Part shown: positions 55,888 through 63,191 of the stretch, piece by piece
How the letters are laid out: each line of letters starts with the position of its first letter
How positions within the stretch are numbered: the stretch's first letter is position 1
Assembly: GCF_020524545.1 (NCBI RefSeq)
Contig: NZ_JAIVLG010000004.1
Coordinates: 310,001-374,000, forward strand
Direction: 5' to 3'
DNA: 64,000 nt
Source of the DNA: Microbacterium paraoxydans
GTDB lineage: Bacteria; Actinomycetota; Actinomycetes; Actinomycetales; Microbacteriaceae
Notes under the pieces: model-generated
What the model was told of the DNA's origin: nothing
Seen by the model: only the letters and a program-made list of their open reading frames with translations
Database searches by the model: none
Position numbers and translations under genes: made by a program

Positions 55888-56461
55888 GTACAGCCTTTCG
55901 CGCGCCGATCACGGCGATGCCCTCGGAGCCGGGCGGAAGCCCCGCCAGCATTCCGACCAGCTCGGCCCATGCTTCGACGTGGGGTCGGAACGGGCCTTCC
56001 GGAGTCCAGGACGCACGCAATTCTATCTGGGCGCCGTCGCCCTCGACGGCGAGCCCGCCGAATCCCTTCGACAGCGTCTTGGTCGACGTGCCCGATTCCG
56101 AGTGATAGATGGCCTGGCGGGAGTCGAGCGCATCGACCAGCCAGGACCACGTCACGTCGGCCAGGAGGGGATCGGTGCCTATCTCGGTCTCGAGCGGGGC
56201 CTGCGCGAAGATGACGATGCGCCAGGAGCCGCCCCAGGCGCCGGGCTCGTCCGGATCGTGAAGCAGGATGAACCTGCCGGTGCCGTACACCGACTCGCCG
56301 TCACTCTCCGGGCGGACGTCGGCAGCGAGGGCGATCGCGAAGGGCGCGAGGCCCTGCGGTGTGGCGATCTCGCGCACCGTGATGTCATCGCGGAACTCGG
56401 TCTCGCGCAGTTCGGCCACGGCGCCTTCGAAGGGCGTCCCGGCTTCGGGGGGTGCGGTCAC
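55880..56461 (-). CDS. DUF3000 family protein
   Basis: Protein of 193 residues. Its signatures are FEGAVAELRETEFRDDITVREI, APFAIALAADVRP, SWRIVIFAQAPLETEIGTDP and LSKGFGGLAVEGDGAQIELR (in parts). Conserved in actinobacteria upstream of RNase D; the function is unknown. The start is GTG, with TAGCCT 6 nt upstream on the minus strand. It is coupled to rnd by an 8-bp overlap and divergent from the alpha/beta hydrolase. Confidence 0.9.
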   Translation of the reverse strand: MTAPPEAGTPFEGAVAELRETEFRDDITVREIATPQGLAPFAIALAADVRPESDGESVYGTGRFILLHDPDEPGAWGGSWRIVIFAQAPLETEIGTDPLLADVTWSWLVDALDSRQAIYHSESGTSTKTLSKGFGGLAVEGDGAQIELRASWTPEGPFRPHVEAWAELVGMLAGLPPGSEGIAVIGARKAVRD

Positions 56462-56467
56462 GGCAAC

Positions 56468-56477
56468 AGGCTAGAGT
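56468..56477. promoter_or_regulatory. Overlapping divergent -10 elements
   Basis: TAGCCT (minus, 56468-56473) lies 6 nt from the DUF3000 GTG. TAGAGT (plus, 56472-56477) lies 9 nt from the ATG at 56487. The hexamers share two bases, so the two promoters should exclude each other. Confidence 0.5.
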
Positions 56478-56486
56478 CAGGAAGCG

Positions 56487-57641
56487 ATGAAGAGTCTCAG
56501 GCACGCCGTTACCCTCCTTGTCCCCGCCCTGTTCGCTTTCGGGGCGGCGTTCGCTCTCGTCGTGTTCGCCGTGGCCCGGCGAGTGGTCACGCCTGTGCGG
56601 CGCGCGACGGATACCGAGATCCTCGCCGTCGACACCGGCGCGCAGACGATTGAACTGCAGCGCACGCTGGACACCGAGCTTCCCGGTCGCTACGGCTTGT
56701 TCACGACGGGCACCTACGGATATGTCAAGCTCGGCGCCGTGCTCAGTGCGGATGGGGCGACCGTGCGTCGCAAGCTCCTCACTCAGATCGAGCCCGGTGC
56801 TCGCGTCGACCGTTCAGCATCCTTCAGCGGCTACTACTATTCCTCGCCGAGTGAGCTTCATCTACGTTGGGAGAACCTGCTCATCGGTTCGCCCGCGGGG
56901 CCGTGCCCGGCCTGGTTCTTCCCGGCGTCGTCGTCGACCTGGGTGATCCAGGTGCACGGACGGGGCGCGACCCGCGCGGAGTGTCTCCGTGCGGTCCCGG
57001 CGCTTCATGCCGCAGGCCTCCCCAACCTGGTCGTCTCCTATCGCAACGACGGTGAGGCCCCGCGAACGAGGGCGGGGGCTTACGCGCTCGGCGCCTCGGA
57101 GTGGCGTGACGTCGACGCAGCGATCGCCTATGCGCTGCGACACGGTGCCGAACGAGTCATCCTGATGGGGTGGTCGATGGGAGGCGCGGTGTCACTCCAG
57201 GCAGCGGTCACCTCCGGCCATCGCGATCGCATCGCCGGGATCATCCTCGAATCGCCCGTCGTCGACTGGCGCACGGTGCTGCGATTCCAGGCGAGGCTCG
57301 CCGGCGTGCGTGCGCCGCTTCCGGAATTGGCCATGGGCGCGCTGGAGATGCCGCTCACGGCACGCCTCAGCGGAGCGGAGGCGCCGATCCCGTTCGACCG
57401 GCTGGACATGGTCGCTCGTGCGGACGAACTCACCGCGCCGGTGCTGATCCTGCACAGTGACGACGACGGTTTCGTGCCGGCGGATTCCTCGCACGCGCTG
57501 CAGGAGGCACGTCCCGATCTCGTGACCATGCCGAGGTTCACAGTGGCACGCCACACGAAGCTGTGGAACTACGACCAGGTCGCCTGGACGACGGCGATCA
57601 CCGACTGGCTCGAGGCTCAGGGCTTCAGCGCTTGTGCGTGA
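56487..57641 (+). CDS. Membrane-anchored alpha/beta hydrolase
   Basis: Protein of 384 residues. An uncleaved signal anchor (about 8-30, LLVPALFAFGAAFALVVFAV) precedes an outer domain. The catalytic domain begins near residue 150 (STWVIQVHGRGATR) and has the nucleophile elbow LMGWSMGGAVS, the acid in LILHSDDDGFVP, and a late His in VARHTKLWNYD. The substrate is unknown; esterase or peptidase activity is possible. It overlaps the sufE 3' end by 17 bp on the opposite strand. CAGGAAG precedes the ATG. Confidence 0.87.
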   Translation: MKSLRHAVTLLVPALFAFGAAFALVVFAVARRVVTPVRRATDTEILAVDTGAQTIELQRTLDTELPGRYGLFTTGTYGYVKLGAVLSADGATVRRKLLTQIEPGARVDRSASFSGYYYSSPSELHLRWENLLIGSPAGPCPAWFFPASSSTWVIQVHGRGATRAECLRAVPALHAAGLPNLVVSYRNDGEAPRTRAGAYALGASEWRDVDAAIAYALRHGAERVILMGWSMGGAVSLQAAVTSGHRDRIAGIILESPVVDWRTVLRFQARLAGVRAPLPELAMGALEMPLTARLSGAEAPIPFDRLDMVARADELTAPVLILHSDDDGFVPADSSHALQEARPDLVTMPRFTVARHTKLWNYDQVAWTTAITDWLEAQGFSACA

Positions 57642-58056
57642 CCTGGTTCTTCGCCCGCATGAGCATGCCGGTCATGCCCCCGATGCGCAACGGCGATACG
57701 GCCTTCGTGAGTCCGATCGACTGCGGGTAGTCGTTCGGTATCGCGAGCACCTCGTCGGTGGTGAGACCGGTCAGTCCCTGGACCAGGATGCTCGCGAACC
57801 CGCGCGTCGTGGGAGCCTCGGGCGGCGCTGAGGCGTGCATGGTGACGATGTCGTCGTGAACCTCGACGTGGATGTACACCGGTGACTGGCATTCTGCGAT
57901 CCGTTCGTACATCTCCGGGTGGGCCGCGACCTCGTCGGAGACGTCGGGGAGTTCGTCCGAGAACTCGAGCAGCAGCAGGAGACGGTCGGATTCGGGAATC
58001 TCCAGGAAACCGTCGCGGATCTCGGCGAGGGCTTCAGGAACGTCGCTTGTGCTCAT
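57625..58056 (-). CDS. sufE: SufE-like sulfur acceptor protein
   Basis: Protein of about 143 residues of the SufE/YgdK fold, accepting persulfide sulfur from a cysteine desulfurase for Fe-S cluster assembly. The reactive cysteine is in IAECQSPVYIHVEV, and GFASILVQGLTGLTTDEVL and QSIGLTKAVSPLRIGG are characteristic. The start is uncertain: ATG 58056 (MSTSDVP) is used, with GTG 58071 and ATG 58065 also in frame. It lies about 19 bp after the rhodanese stop, forming a sulfur-handling pair. Confidence 0.88.
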   Translation of the reverse strand: MSTSDVPEALAEIRDGFLEIPESDRLLLLLEFSDELPDVSDEVAAHPEMYERIAECQSPVYIHVEVHDDIVTMHASAPPEAPTTRGFASILVQGLTGLTTDEVLAIPNDYPQSIGLTKAVSPLRIGGMTGMLMRAKNQVTHKR

Positions 58057-58075
58057 CCCTGTCATTGTCACATGT

Positions 58076-58969
58076 TCAGAGCGTGCCGGGTTCGGATCCC
58101 GTCACGATGGGAACGCGCACAGCGCTGCCCCACTCGGTCCAGGAGCCGTCGTAGTTGCGCACGTTCTCGAATCCCAGGAGATGCTTGAGGACGAACCAGG
58201 TGTGACTGGACCGCTCGCCGATGCGGCAGTAGGCGACGATGTCGTCGCCATCGCTCAGACCAGCTCCGTCACGGTAGATCGCATCGAGCTCGGAGCGGCT
58301 GCGGAAGCCACCGTCCTCGGCCACCGCCTTCGCCCAGGGAACGCTCTGCGCGGTCGGAATGTGGCCGGCGCGTAGCGAACCCTCCTCGGGGTATGCGGGT
58401 GCGGTGGTGCGCTCTCCGCTGTATTCCTCGGGGGACCGGACGTCGATCAACGGGCTGCCGATGTGGGCGAGCACGTCTTCCTTGTAGGCGCGGAGCACCG
58501 AGTCGTCGCGCTCGACCACCGGGTATTCGGTCGCCGGACGGCTGGTCGCCTCGCGGGTGATCTCCCGCCCCTCGGCGATCCAGCGGTCGCGTCCGCCGTC
58601 GAGAAGGCGGACGTCTTCATGGCCGAACAGCGAGAAGACCCAGAGAGCGTAGGCCGCCCACCAGTTGTTCTTGTCGCCGTAGATCACGACGGTGTCGTCG
58701 CGCGAGATTCCCTTGCGGCTCAGCAGCTTCGCGAAGCCCTCGCCATCGACGTAGTCGCGCACGACAGGGTCGTTGAGCTCGGTGTGCCAGTCGACCTTCA
58801 CCGCGCCCGGGATGTGGCCCGTCTCGTACAGGAGGACGTCTTCGTCGGACTCGACGACGACGAGCCCGGGGGTTCCGAGCCGTTCGGCGAGCCACTCCGT
58901 CGTCACGAGGCGGCCGGGTTCGGCGTACTCGGCGAACTTGGGGGAGGAGGAATCGAACTCGATGGCCAT
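58076..58969 (-). CDS. sseA: Two-domain rhodanese-type sulfurtransferase
   Basis: Protein of 297 residues with two rhodanese domains. The first (about 15-135) is inactive and contains [15 protein letters not shown] and [14 protein letters not shown]. The second (about 160-285) has [13 protein letters not shown] and the active loop [14 protein letters not shown], whose cysteine carries the persulfide. CRIGERS fits the actinobacterial SseA/thiosulfate sulfurtransferase type. The ATG at 58969 has GGAG 5 nt upstream. It precedes sufE, suggesting sulfur delivery to Fe-S or thiocofactor synthesis (inference). Confidence 0.92.
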   Translation of the reverse strand: MAIEFDSSSPKFAEYAEPGRLVTTEWLAERLGTPGLVVVESDEDVLLYETGHIPGAVKVDWHTELNDPVVRDYVDGEGFAKLLSRKGISRDDTVVIYGDKNNWWAAYALWVFSLFGHEDVRLLDGGRDRWIAEGREITREATSRPATEYPVVERDDSVLRAYKEDVLAHIGSPLIDVRSPEEYSGERTTAPAYPEEGSLRAGHIPTAQSVPWAKAVAEDGGFRSRSELDAIYRDGAGLSDGDDIVAYCRIGERSSHTWFVLKHLLGFENVRNYDGSWTEWGSAVRVPIVTGSEPGTL

Positions 58970-59115
58970 GGGATCTCCGAAGCGTGTGAGCGGACGAGGG
59001 GGTGAGGGCGGACGGCGTAGTGTTGATCCGTCCCTTCGACGATAGATCCCCGCCGAGCACCCTGCGCCCGAATCGTAAGACTTCGACACAGGCCAGCACC
59101 CGATTCAGGACCGTG

Positions 59116-60141
59116 ATGACCGACACGACCAGCCGCACCGTGCACCTCACCGATCGTCAGCCGACGGTCACCGGACCCGAGATGTTGGCGAGCCTTGTGC
59201 CCCCGCCCCAGTTCGACACGGCGACTTTCGACAGCTATCGCGCGGATCCGGCCTATCCGTCGCAGGAGGAGGCGAAGGACACGCTGATGCGTTTCGCGGG
59301 GCGCGGCACCGCGGTGAAGCGCGGCGGCCTCTTCAGCCGCGCGAAGAAGGAACCCGAGCTCAAACCCGGTGTCTATCTCGACGGAGGCTTCGGCGTTGGC
59401 AAGACGCACTTGCTCGCTTCGATCTACCACGCGATGCCGGCCCGCCGGAAGTACTTCGGTTCGTTCATCGAGTACACCGCATTGGTGGGGGCACTCGGAT
59501 ACAAGAACACCGTCGACCTGCTCAAGGGTGCGGACCTGCTCTGCATCGACGAGTTCGAGCTCGACGATCCGGGTGACACCATGGTCATGACCCGCCTCAT
59601 CGGAGAACTCGTTCCCACGGGGACCCGCCTGGCAGCGACTTCCAACACCCCGCCGAACGCACTCGGCGAGGGGCGCTTCGCCGCGCAGGACTTCCTTCGC
59701 GAGATCCACGCCATGTCCGACAGCTTCCAGACCCTGCGCATCGACGGAGTGGACTTCCGGCAGCGGGCGATCGACGGACAGGCCGTGGTGCTGGATGCCG
59801 AGGCGTATGAAGCAGCGGCGGCGAAGGCCGAAGGCATGGCATCCGACGACCGATTCGAGGACGTGATCCGTCACCTCGCGCAGGTGCACCCGTCGCGGTA
59901 CATCCGCATGATCGAGGGTCTCGACCAGGTCGGGCTGCGCGACGTGCATCAGCTCACCGATCAGTCCGAGGCTCTGCGTTTCGTCGCCTTCGTCGACCGG
60001 GTGTACGACGCCCAGATCCCCGTCATCGCAACCGGGCTCGGGCTCGACTCGGTGTTCTCCGAGGAGATGCTGGCCGGCGGATACCGCAAGAAGTACCTGC
60101 GCGCCGTCTCTCGGCTCAACGCCTTGACGCATTCTGCGTAA
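59116..60141 (+). CDS. zapE: ZapE/AFG1-type cell-division ATPase
   Basis: P-loop ATPase of the AFG1/ZapE family, 341 residues. Walker A is GGFGVGKTHLL near residue 98, Walker B is LLCIDEFELDDPGD near 140, and sensor-1 is RLAATSNTPPNALGEG. Escherichia coli ZapE modulates the FtsZ ring; the actinobacterial role is unverified. The C-terminal half has MIEGLDQVGLRDVHQL and FVDRVYDAQIPV, conserved in the family. The ATG at 59116 has AGGA at 5 nt. It is divergent from the rhodanese gene across 146 bp containing a TAGTGT hexamer. Confidence 0.9.
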   Translation: MTDTTSRTVHLTDRQPTVTGPEMLASLVPPPQFDTATFDSYRADPAYPSQEEAKDTLMRFAGRGTAVKRGGLFSRAKKEPELKPGVYLDGGFGVGKTHLLASIYHAMPARRKYFGSFIEYTALVGALGYKNTVDLLKGADLLCIDEFELDDPGDTMVMTRLIGELVPTGTRLAATSNTPPNALGEGRFAAQDFLREIHAMSDSFQTLRIDGVDFRQRAIDGQAVVLDAEAYEAAAAKAEGMASDDRFEDVIRHLAQVHPSRYIRMIEGLDQVGLRDVHQLTDQSEALRFVAFVDRVYDAQIPVIATGLGLDSVFSEEMLAGGYRKKYLRAVSRLNALTHSA

Positions 60142-60155
60142 CCCCGAAGGGCGGC

Positions 60156-60202
60156 GTAACGCGATGTTCACACCAGGAGCCGCGCTGTAACAGCGGGGAA
60201 AC
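60156..60202 (+). promoter_or_regulatory. GlnR-type box(es) upstream of amt
   Basis: GTAAC, 6 nt, GAAAC at 60187-60202 is an exact match to gTnAC-n6-GaAAC. A weaker unit, GTAAC, 6 nt, TTCAC, lies 31 bp upstream at 60156-60171. The strong box ends 73 bp before the amt ATG. Confidence 0.65.
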
Positions 60203-60275
60203 AAACCTCACGCATGCGCGAAACGGCGCGTCGTCACACTGAAGCTCTCAATTACTTCGGATGTGAGGTTTTCCT

Positions 60276-61514
60276 ATGGATGCTCCCGGCAACATCTCGT
60301 GGGCGATAACCGCGACAGCGCTCGTTCTGCTCATGACGCCCGGCGTCGCCTTCTTCTACGGAGGTCTCGTCAAGGCGAAGAGCGTCGTCAGCATGATGAT
60401 GATGAGCTTCGGCTCGATCGGACTTGTCGCCGTGCTGTGGATTCTCTTCGGCTTCTCGATGAGCGCCGTCGACAGCCCGACTGCCTTCGCAGGCAACCCC
60501 TTCGCCGACTTCGGGCTGTCCAGCCTGGCGTCCGGTGAAGGATCGAACGTCGCACTCCTGGGGGTCGCCTACGGAGCGACCTTCGCGATCATCACGGTCG
60601 CGCTGATCTCCGGAGCGATCGCCGATCGTGCCAAGTTCGGCAGCTGGCTGATCTTCGCGGGTATCTTTGCCACGGTCGGCTACTTCCCGGTCGCCGCGTG
60701 GGTCTGGGGCGGTGGCTGGATCATGAACCTCGGCACGACGCTGTTCGGTGAGGACAGCGGCATCGGCGTGATCGACTACGCCGGCGGTACCGCCGTCCAC
60801 ATCAACGCCGGTGCAGCCGCACTCGCGCTCGCCCTGGTCCTCGGAAAGCGCATCGGCTTCCAGAAGGGCATCCTGAAGCCGCACAACGTGCCGCTGACGC
60901 TGCTCGGCGCCGCGCTGCTGTGGTTCGGCTGGTTCGGCTTCAACGCCGGTGCGGAGTGGCTCGCAGAGGACATGGGCGGAGTCGGTCTCATCGGGCTGAA
61001 CACCCTCGGAGCCACTGCGGCCGCCATCTTGGGTTGGATCCTCGTCGAGAAGATCAAGGACGGCAAGCCCACCTCGGTCGGAGCCGCCTCGGGTGCCGTC
61101 GCCGGTCTCGTTGCGATCACCCCGGCCTGCGCCAACCTCACGCCCGGCTGGGCCCTGCTGCTCGGTGCCATCGCCGGTGTCGTGTGCGCCCTCGCGATCG
61201 AGCTGAAGTTCCGTCTCGGCTTCGACGACTCGCTCGACGTGGTCGGCATCCACCTCGTCGGTGGTCTCATCGGAACCCTGTACCTCGGCTTCTTCGCCAC
61301 CGAGACCGGCCTGTTCGTGGGCGGAGACGCTCGCCAGCTCGCCGTTCAGGTCATCGCCGCACTCGGTGTGTTGATCTACTCCTTCGTCGTGGCCTTCATC
61401 ATCGGCTTCGCGATCCAGAAGACGATCGGCTTCCGCGTGACCAACGAGGACGAGATCGCCGGCGTGGACCAGGTCGTCCACGGCGAGGAGGGCTACGCAC
61501 TCGCTGACGCGTGA
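60276..61514 (+). CDS. amt: Ammonium transporter
   Basis: Amt/Rh-family channel moving ammonium across the membrane, 412 residues with eleven predicted helices and no signal peptide. Signatures are TPGVAFFYGGLVKAKS, the family motif DYAGGTAVHINAGAAALALAL with the first pore histidine, LLWFGWFGFNAGAEW, and GIHLVGGLIGTLYLG with the second pore histidine. The ATG at 60276 has GTGAGG upstream. The exact GlnR-like box upstream predicts induction in nitrogen limitation. Unlike many actinobacteria, no glnK or glnD follows; the next gene is a MazF-like protein. Confidence 0.96.
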   Translation: MDAPGNISWAITATALVLLMTPGVAFFYGGLVKAKSVVSMMMMSFGSIGLVAVLWILFGFSMSAVDSPTAFAGNPFADFGLSSLASGEGSNVALLGVAYGATFAIITVALISGAIADRAKFGSWLIFAGIFATVGYFPVAAWVWGGGWIMNLGTTLFGEDSGIGVIDYAGGTAVHINAGAAALALALVLGKRIGFQKGILKPHNVPLTLLGAALLWFGWFGFNAGAEWLAEDMGGVGLIGLNTLGATAAAILGWILVEKIKDGKPTSVGAASGAVAGLVAITPACANLTPGWALLLGAIAGVVCALAIELKFRLGFDDSLDVVGIHLVGGLIGTLYLGFFATETGLFVGGDARQLAVQVIAALGVLIYSFVVAFIIGFAIQKTIGFRVTNEDEIAGVDQVVHGEEGYALADA

Positions 61515-61522
61515 ACTGCGGT

Positions 61523-61528
61523 TAGGGT
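61523..61528 (+). promoter_or_regulatory. Predicted -10 element of the MazF-like gene (leaderless)
   Basis: TAGGGT, then GACCGA (6 nt), then the GTG at 61535. Confidence 0.5.
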
Positions 61529-61534
61529 GACCGA

Positions 61535-62083
61535 GTGGGCAAGAGCAACAGCATCCTGACATCACTCGTCGGTATCCTTCGCAAGGCAGTCGGTTCACCC
61601 CGGGCGCCTCGGACAACAGCTCCGAGGCGCCCGGTGGCGTCTTCCGCGATCGACCGTGGACGGAGGAGCGGCAGCGAGACCGTTCGGGTCGATCCGGACC
61701 GGATCGCGGACCTGGAGGTGTCCTATGCACCGCAGCGGGACGGGGCACCGGATGCCGGTGAGATCGTCTGGACCTGGGTGCCGTACGAGGAGAACGACGG
61801 ACGCGGCAAGGATCGTCCCGTCCTCGTTATCGGGCGTGAATCCCCGGAGCGCGTGTACGCCGTGCGCATGACGAGCAGGCCCCATGACGGCGACCGTGAC
61901 TACATCTCGATCGGTACAGGCGGGTGGGACACGCAGAGACGCGAGTCCTGGGTGGACATCGAACAGTTGTACAGCGTGCACGAGCGGGGGCTCCGTCGCG
62001 AAGCCGCTGTGCTCGGCCGCCCTCGTTACGACCGCGTCGGTGCCGCTCTCGAGCGACGCTATGGGTGGTCGGCGGCGAGATGA
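61535..62083 (+). CDS. PemK/MazF-like protein with N-terminal extension, no adjacent antitoxin
   Basis: Protein of 182 residues. The first 60 residues are basic and low-complexity (SPRAPRTTAPRRPVASS). From about residue 50 the sequence resembles the PemK/MazF barrel: DAGEIVWTWVPYEENDGRGKDRPVLVIG, with a YISIGTGGWD segment and a C-terminal helix. MazF family members cleave mRNA, but here there is no small antitoxin gene before or after, and the start looks leaderless and separate from amt. A housekeeping RNA-binding role is as likely as a toxin. Confidence 0.75.
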   Translation: MGKSNSILTSLVGILRKAVGSPRAPRTTAPRRPVASSAIDRGRRSGSETVRVDPDRIADLEVSYAPQRDGAPDAGEIVWTWVPYEENDGRGKDRPVLVIGRESPERVYAVRMTSRPHDGDRDYISIGTGGWDTQRRESWVDIEQLYSVHERGLRREAAVLGRPRYDRVGAALERRYGWSAAR

Positions 62084-62164
62084 GGGGGAGACAGGCAATC
62101 CGATGAGCGCAGGGCTTCGAACCAGTGGTGAGTCGCGTTCAGCGGCGCCACACAAGGAGGAATC

Positions 62165-62551
62165 ATGCGTTTCATCCCCACCAAGGTCCACGGAGCTCTC
62201 GACTACATCGTCGGCATCGCCCTGATCGCCGCGCCCTGGCTGTTCGGGTTCGCGAACATGGGCGGACCAGCGGTCATCATCCCGATCGTCCTCGGCATCG
62301 GGCTCATCGTCTACAGCCTGTTCACGAAGTACGAATGGGGTCCGTTCGGCTTCATCCCGATGCCCGTGCACCTGGTGTTCGACATCGTCGCGAGCCTGTT
62401 CCTCGCGCTGTCGCCCTGGATCTTCGGCTTCTCCGGAGAGGCGCTCAACGTCTGGCTGCCGCACGTCGTGGTGGGTGCAGCGGTGATCGTCGTCGTCCTC
62501 TTCTCGCAGCCGGAGCCGGCGAACGCGCGCGGACGCGCAGCCACGGCCTGA
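62165..62551 (+). CDS. SPW-repeat-type small membrane protein
   Basis: Protein of 128 residues with four predicted helices arranged as two similar halves. VHGALDYIVGIALIAAPWLFGF is echoed by VHLVFDIVASLFLALSPWIFGF, the second with the SPW motif. This is the pattern of SPW-repeat proteins, whose function is unknown. The ATG has AAGGAGG at 5 nt. It ends before a strong bidirectional terminator shared with the GIY-YIG gene. The 81-bp gap upstream holds nothing further I can recognise. Confidence 0.75.
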   Translation: MRFIPTKVHGALDYIVGIALIAAPWLFGFANMGGPAVIIPIVLGIGLIVYSLFTKYEWGPFGFIPMPVHLVFDIVASLFLALSPWIFGFSGEALNVWLPHVVVGAAVIVVVLFSQPEPANARGRAATA

Positions 62552-62569
62552 TCACGGCCCGATACGCGG

Positions 62570-62607
62570 TGCCGGGCGACTGGACTTCCCGAAGCAGTCG
62601 CCCGGCA
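62570..62607. terminator. Bidirectional terminator
   Basis: Perfect 13-bp stem TGCCGGGCGACTG / CAGTCGCCCGGCA with a 12-nt loop between convergent genes. Confidence 0.88.
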
Positions 62608-62610
62608 TCG

Positions 62611-63063
62611 TCATGTGTCGGTGCCCCAGTGGTCATCGTCTCCTCGTAGCGCTCCGCTCAGCCAACGGGCATACTGCACCCAAGGTTCGCCCTGATGGCG
62701 GAGCTGCGAGACGTGCATGCGTAGCGCGGGGGTGAAGGTGAACCACTCGCCGCCCTCGCGGATCGACGCGAACTCACGGTGGCGCTGCTGCTCCAGCGCC
62801 CGTCCTCCGCGCTCGAAGGCGAGGAGCTCATCGTGCCGGAGCGCGGCGAGACGTTGGCGGGGTCGGCTGCTCGTCCCGATCTTCACCCGTTCGTCGAATC
62901 GGATGTAGTAGACGATGTCGATGCGAGGGAGCGGGAGGTCGGCGTCCGGCACGTCGCCGTAGCGCCAACCGCACGCCGCGCAGCACCAGTGCTCGTCGGT
63001 GCGGAGGCCTGCTTCGCTGCCGCAGAGCGCGCAAGGACCGGGGAGGGCGTGAGGCGTCGACAC
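62611..63063 (-). CDS. Zinc-ribbon plus GIY-YIG nuclease-family protein
   Basis: Protein of 150 residues. A putative zinc ribbon (about 10-35) is PCALCGSEAG with EHWCCAACGWRYG. A GIY-YIG domain (about 48-125) follows, with IDIVYYIRFDERVKIGTSSRPRQRLAAL and a later Glu/His-rich helix EQQRHREF and EGGEWF. GIY-YIG domains cleave DNA; here the first motif is IVYYIRF instead of GIY, seen in small actinobacterial and phage proteins, so activity is uncertain. The start is GTG at 63063, supported by TATCCT 6 nt upstream. Confidence 0.8.
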   Translation of the reverse strand: MSTPHALPGPCALCGSEAGLRTDEHWCCAACGWRYGDVPDADLPLPRIDIVYYIRFDERVKIGTSSRPRQRLAALRHDELLAFERGGRALEQQRHREFASIREGGEWFTFTPALRMHVSQLRHQGEPWVQYARWLSGALRGDDDHWGTDT

Positions 63064-63069
63064 CGGGGC

Positions 63070-63075
63070 AGGATA
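63070..63075 (-). promoter_or_regulatory. Predicted -10 element of the GIY-YIG gene (leaderless)
   Basis: Minus-strand TATCCT, then GCCCCG (6 nt), then the GTG at 63063. Confidence 0.5.
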
Positions 63076-63191
63076 CGCACAGGGGCGGACACTCCGGAGG
63101 GGCGCGACCGAGAATCGGCGGTTCGGGGCTTCTGCCGGAGCGAGCGTGCGCCTAGCCTCGATGAGAAGCGGACGGCGCGGAAGGAGCGGTG

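Noticed and set aside
62095-62130. A tRNA-like T-arm sequence on the minus strand (GGTTCGAAGCC)
   Set aside because: The flanking bases do not form a 5-bp T-stem, and no acceptor, D or anticodon arms can be folded around it.
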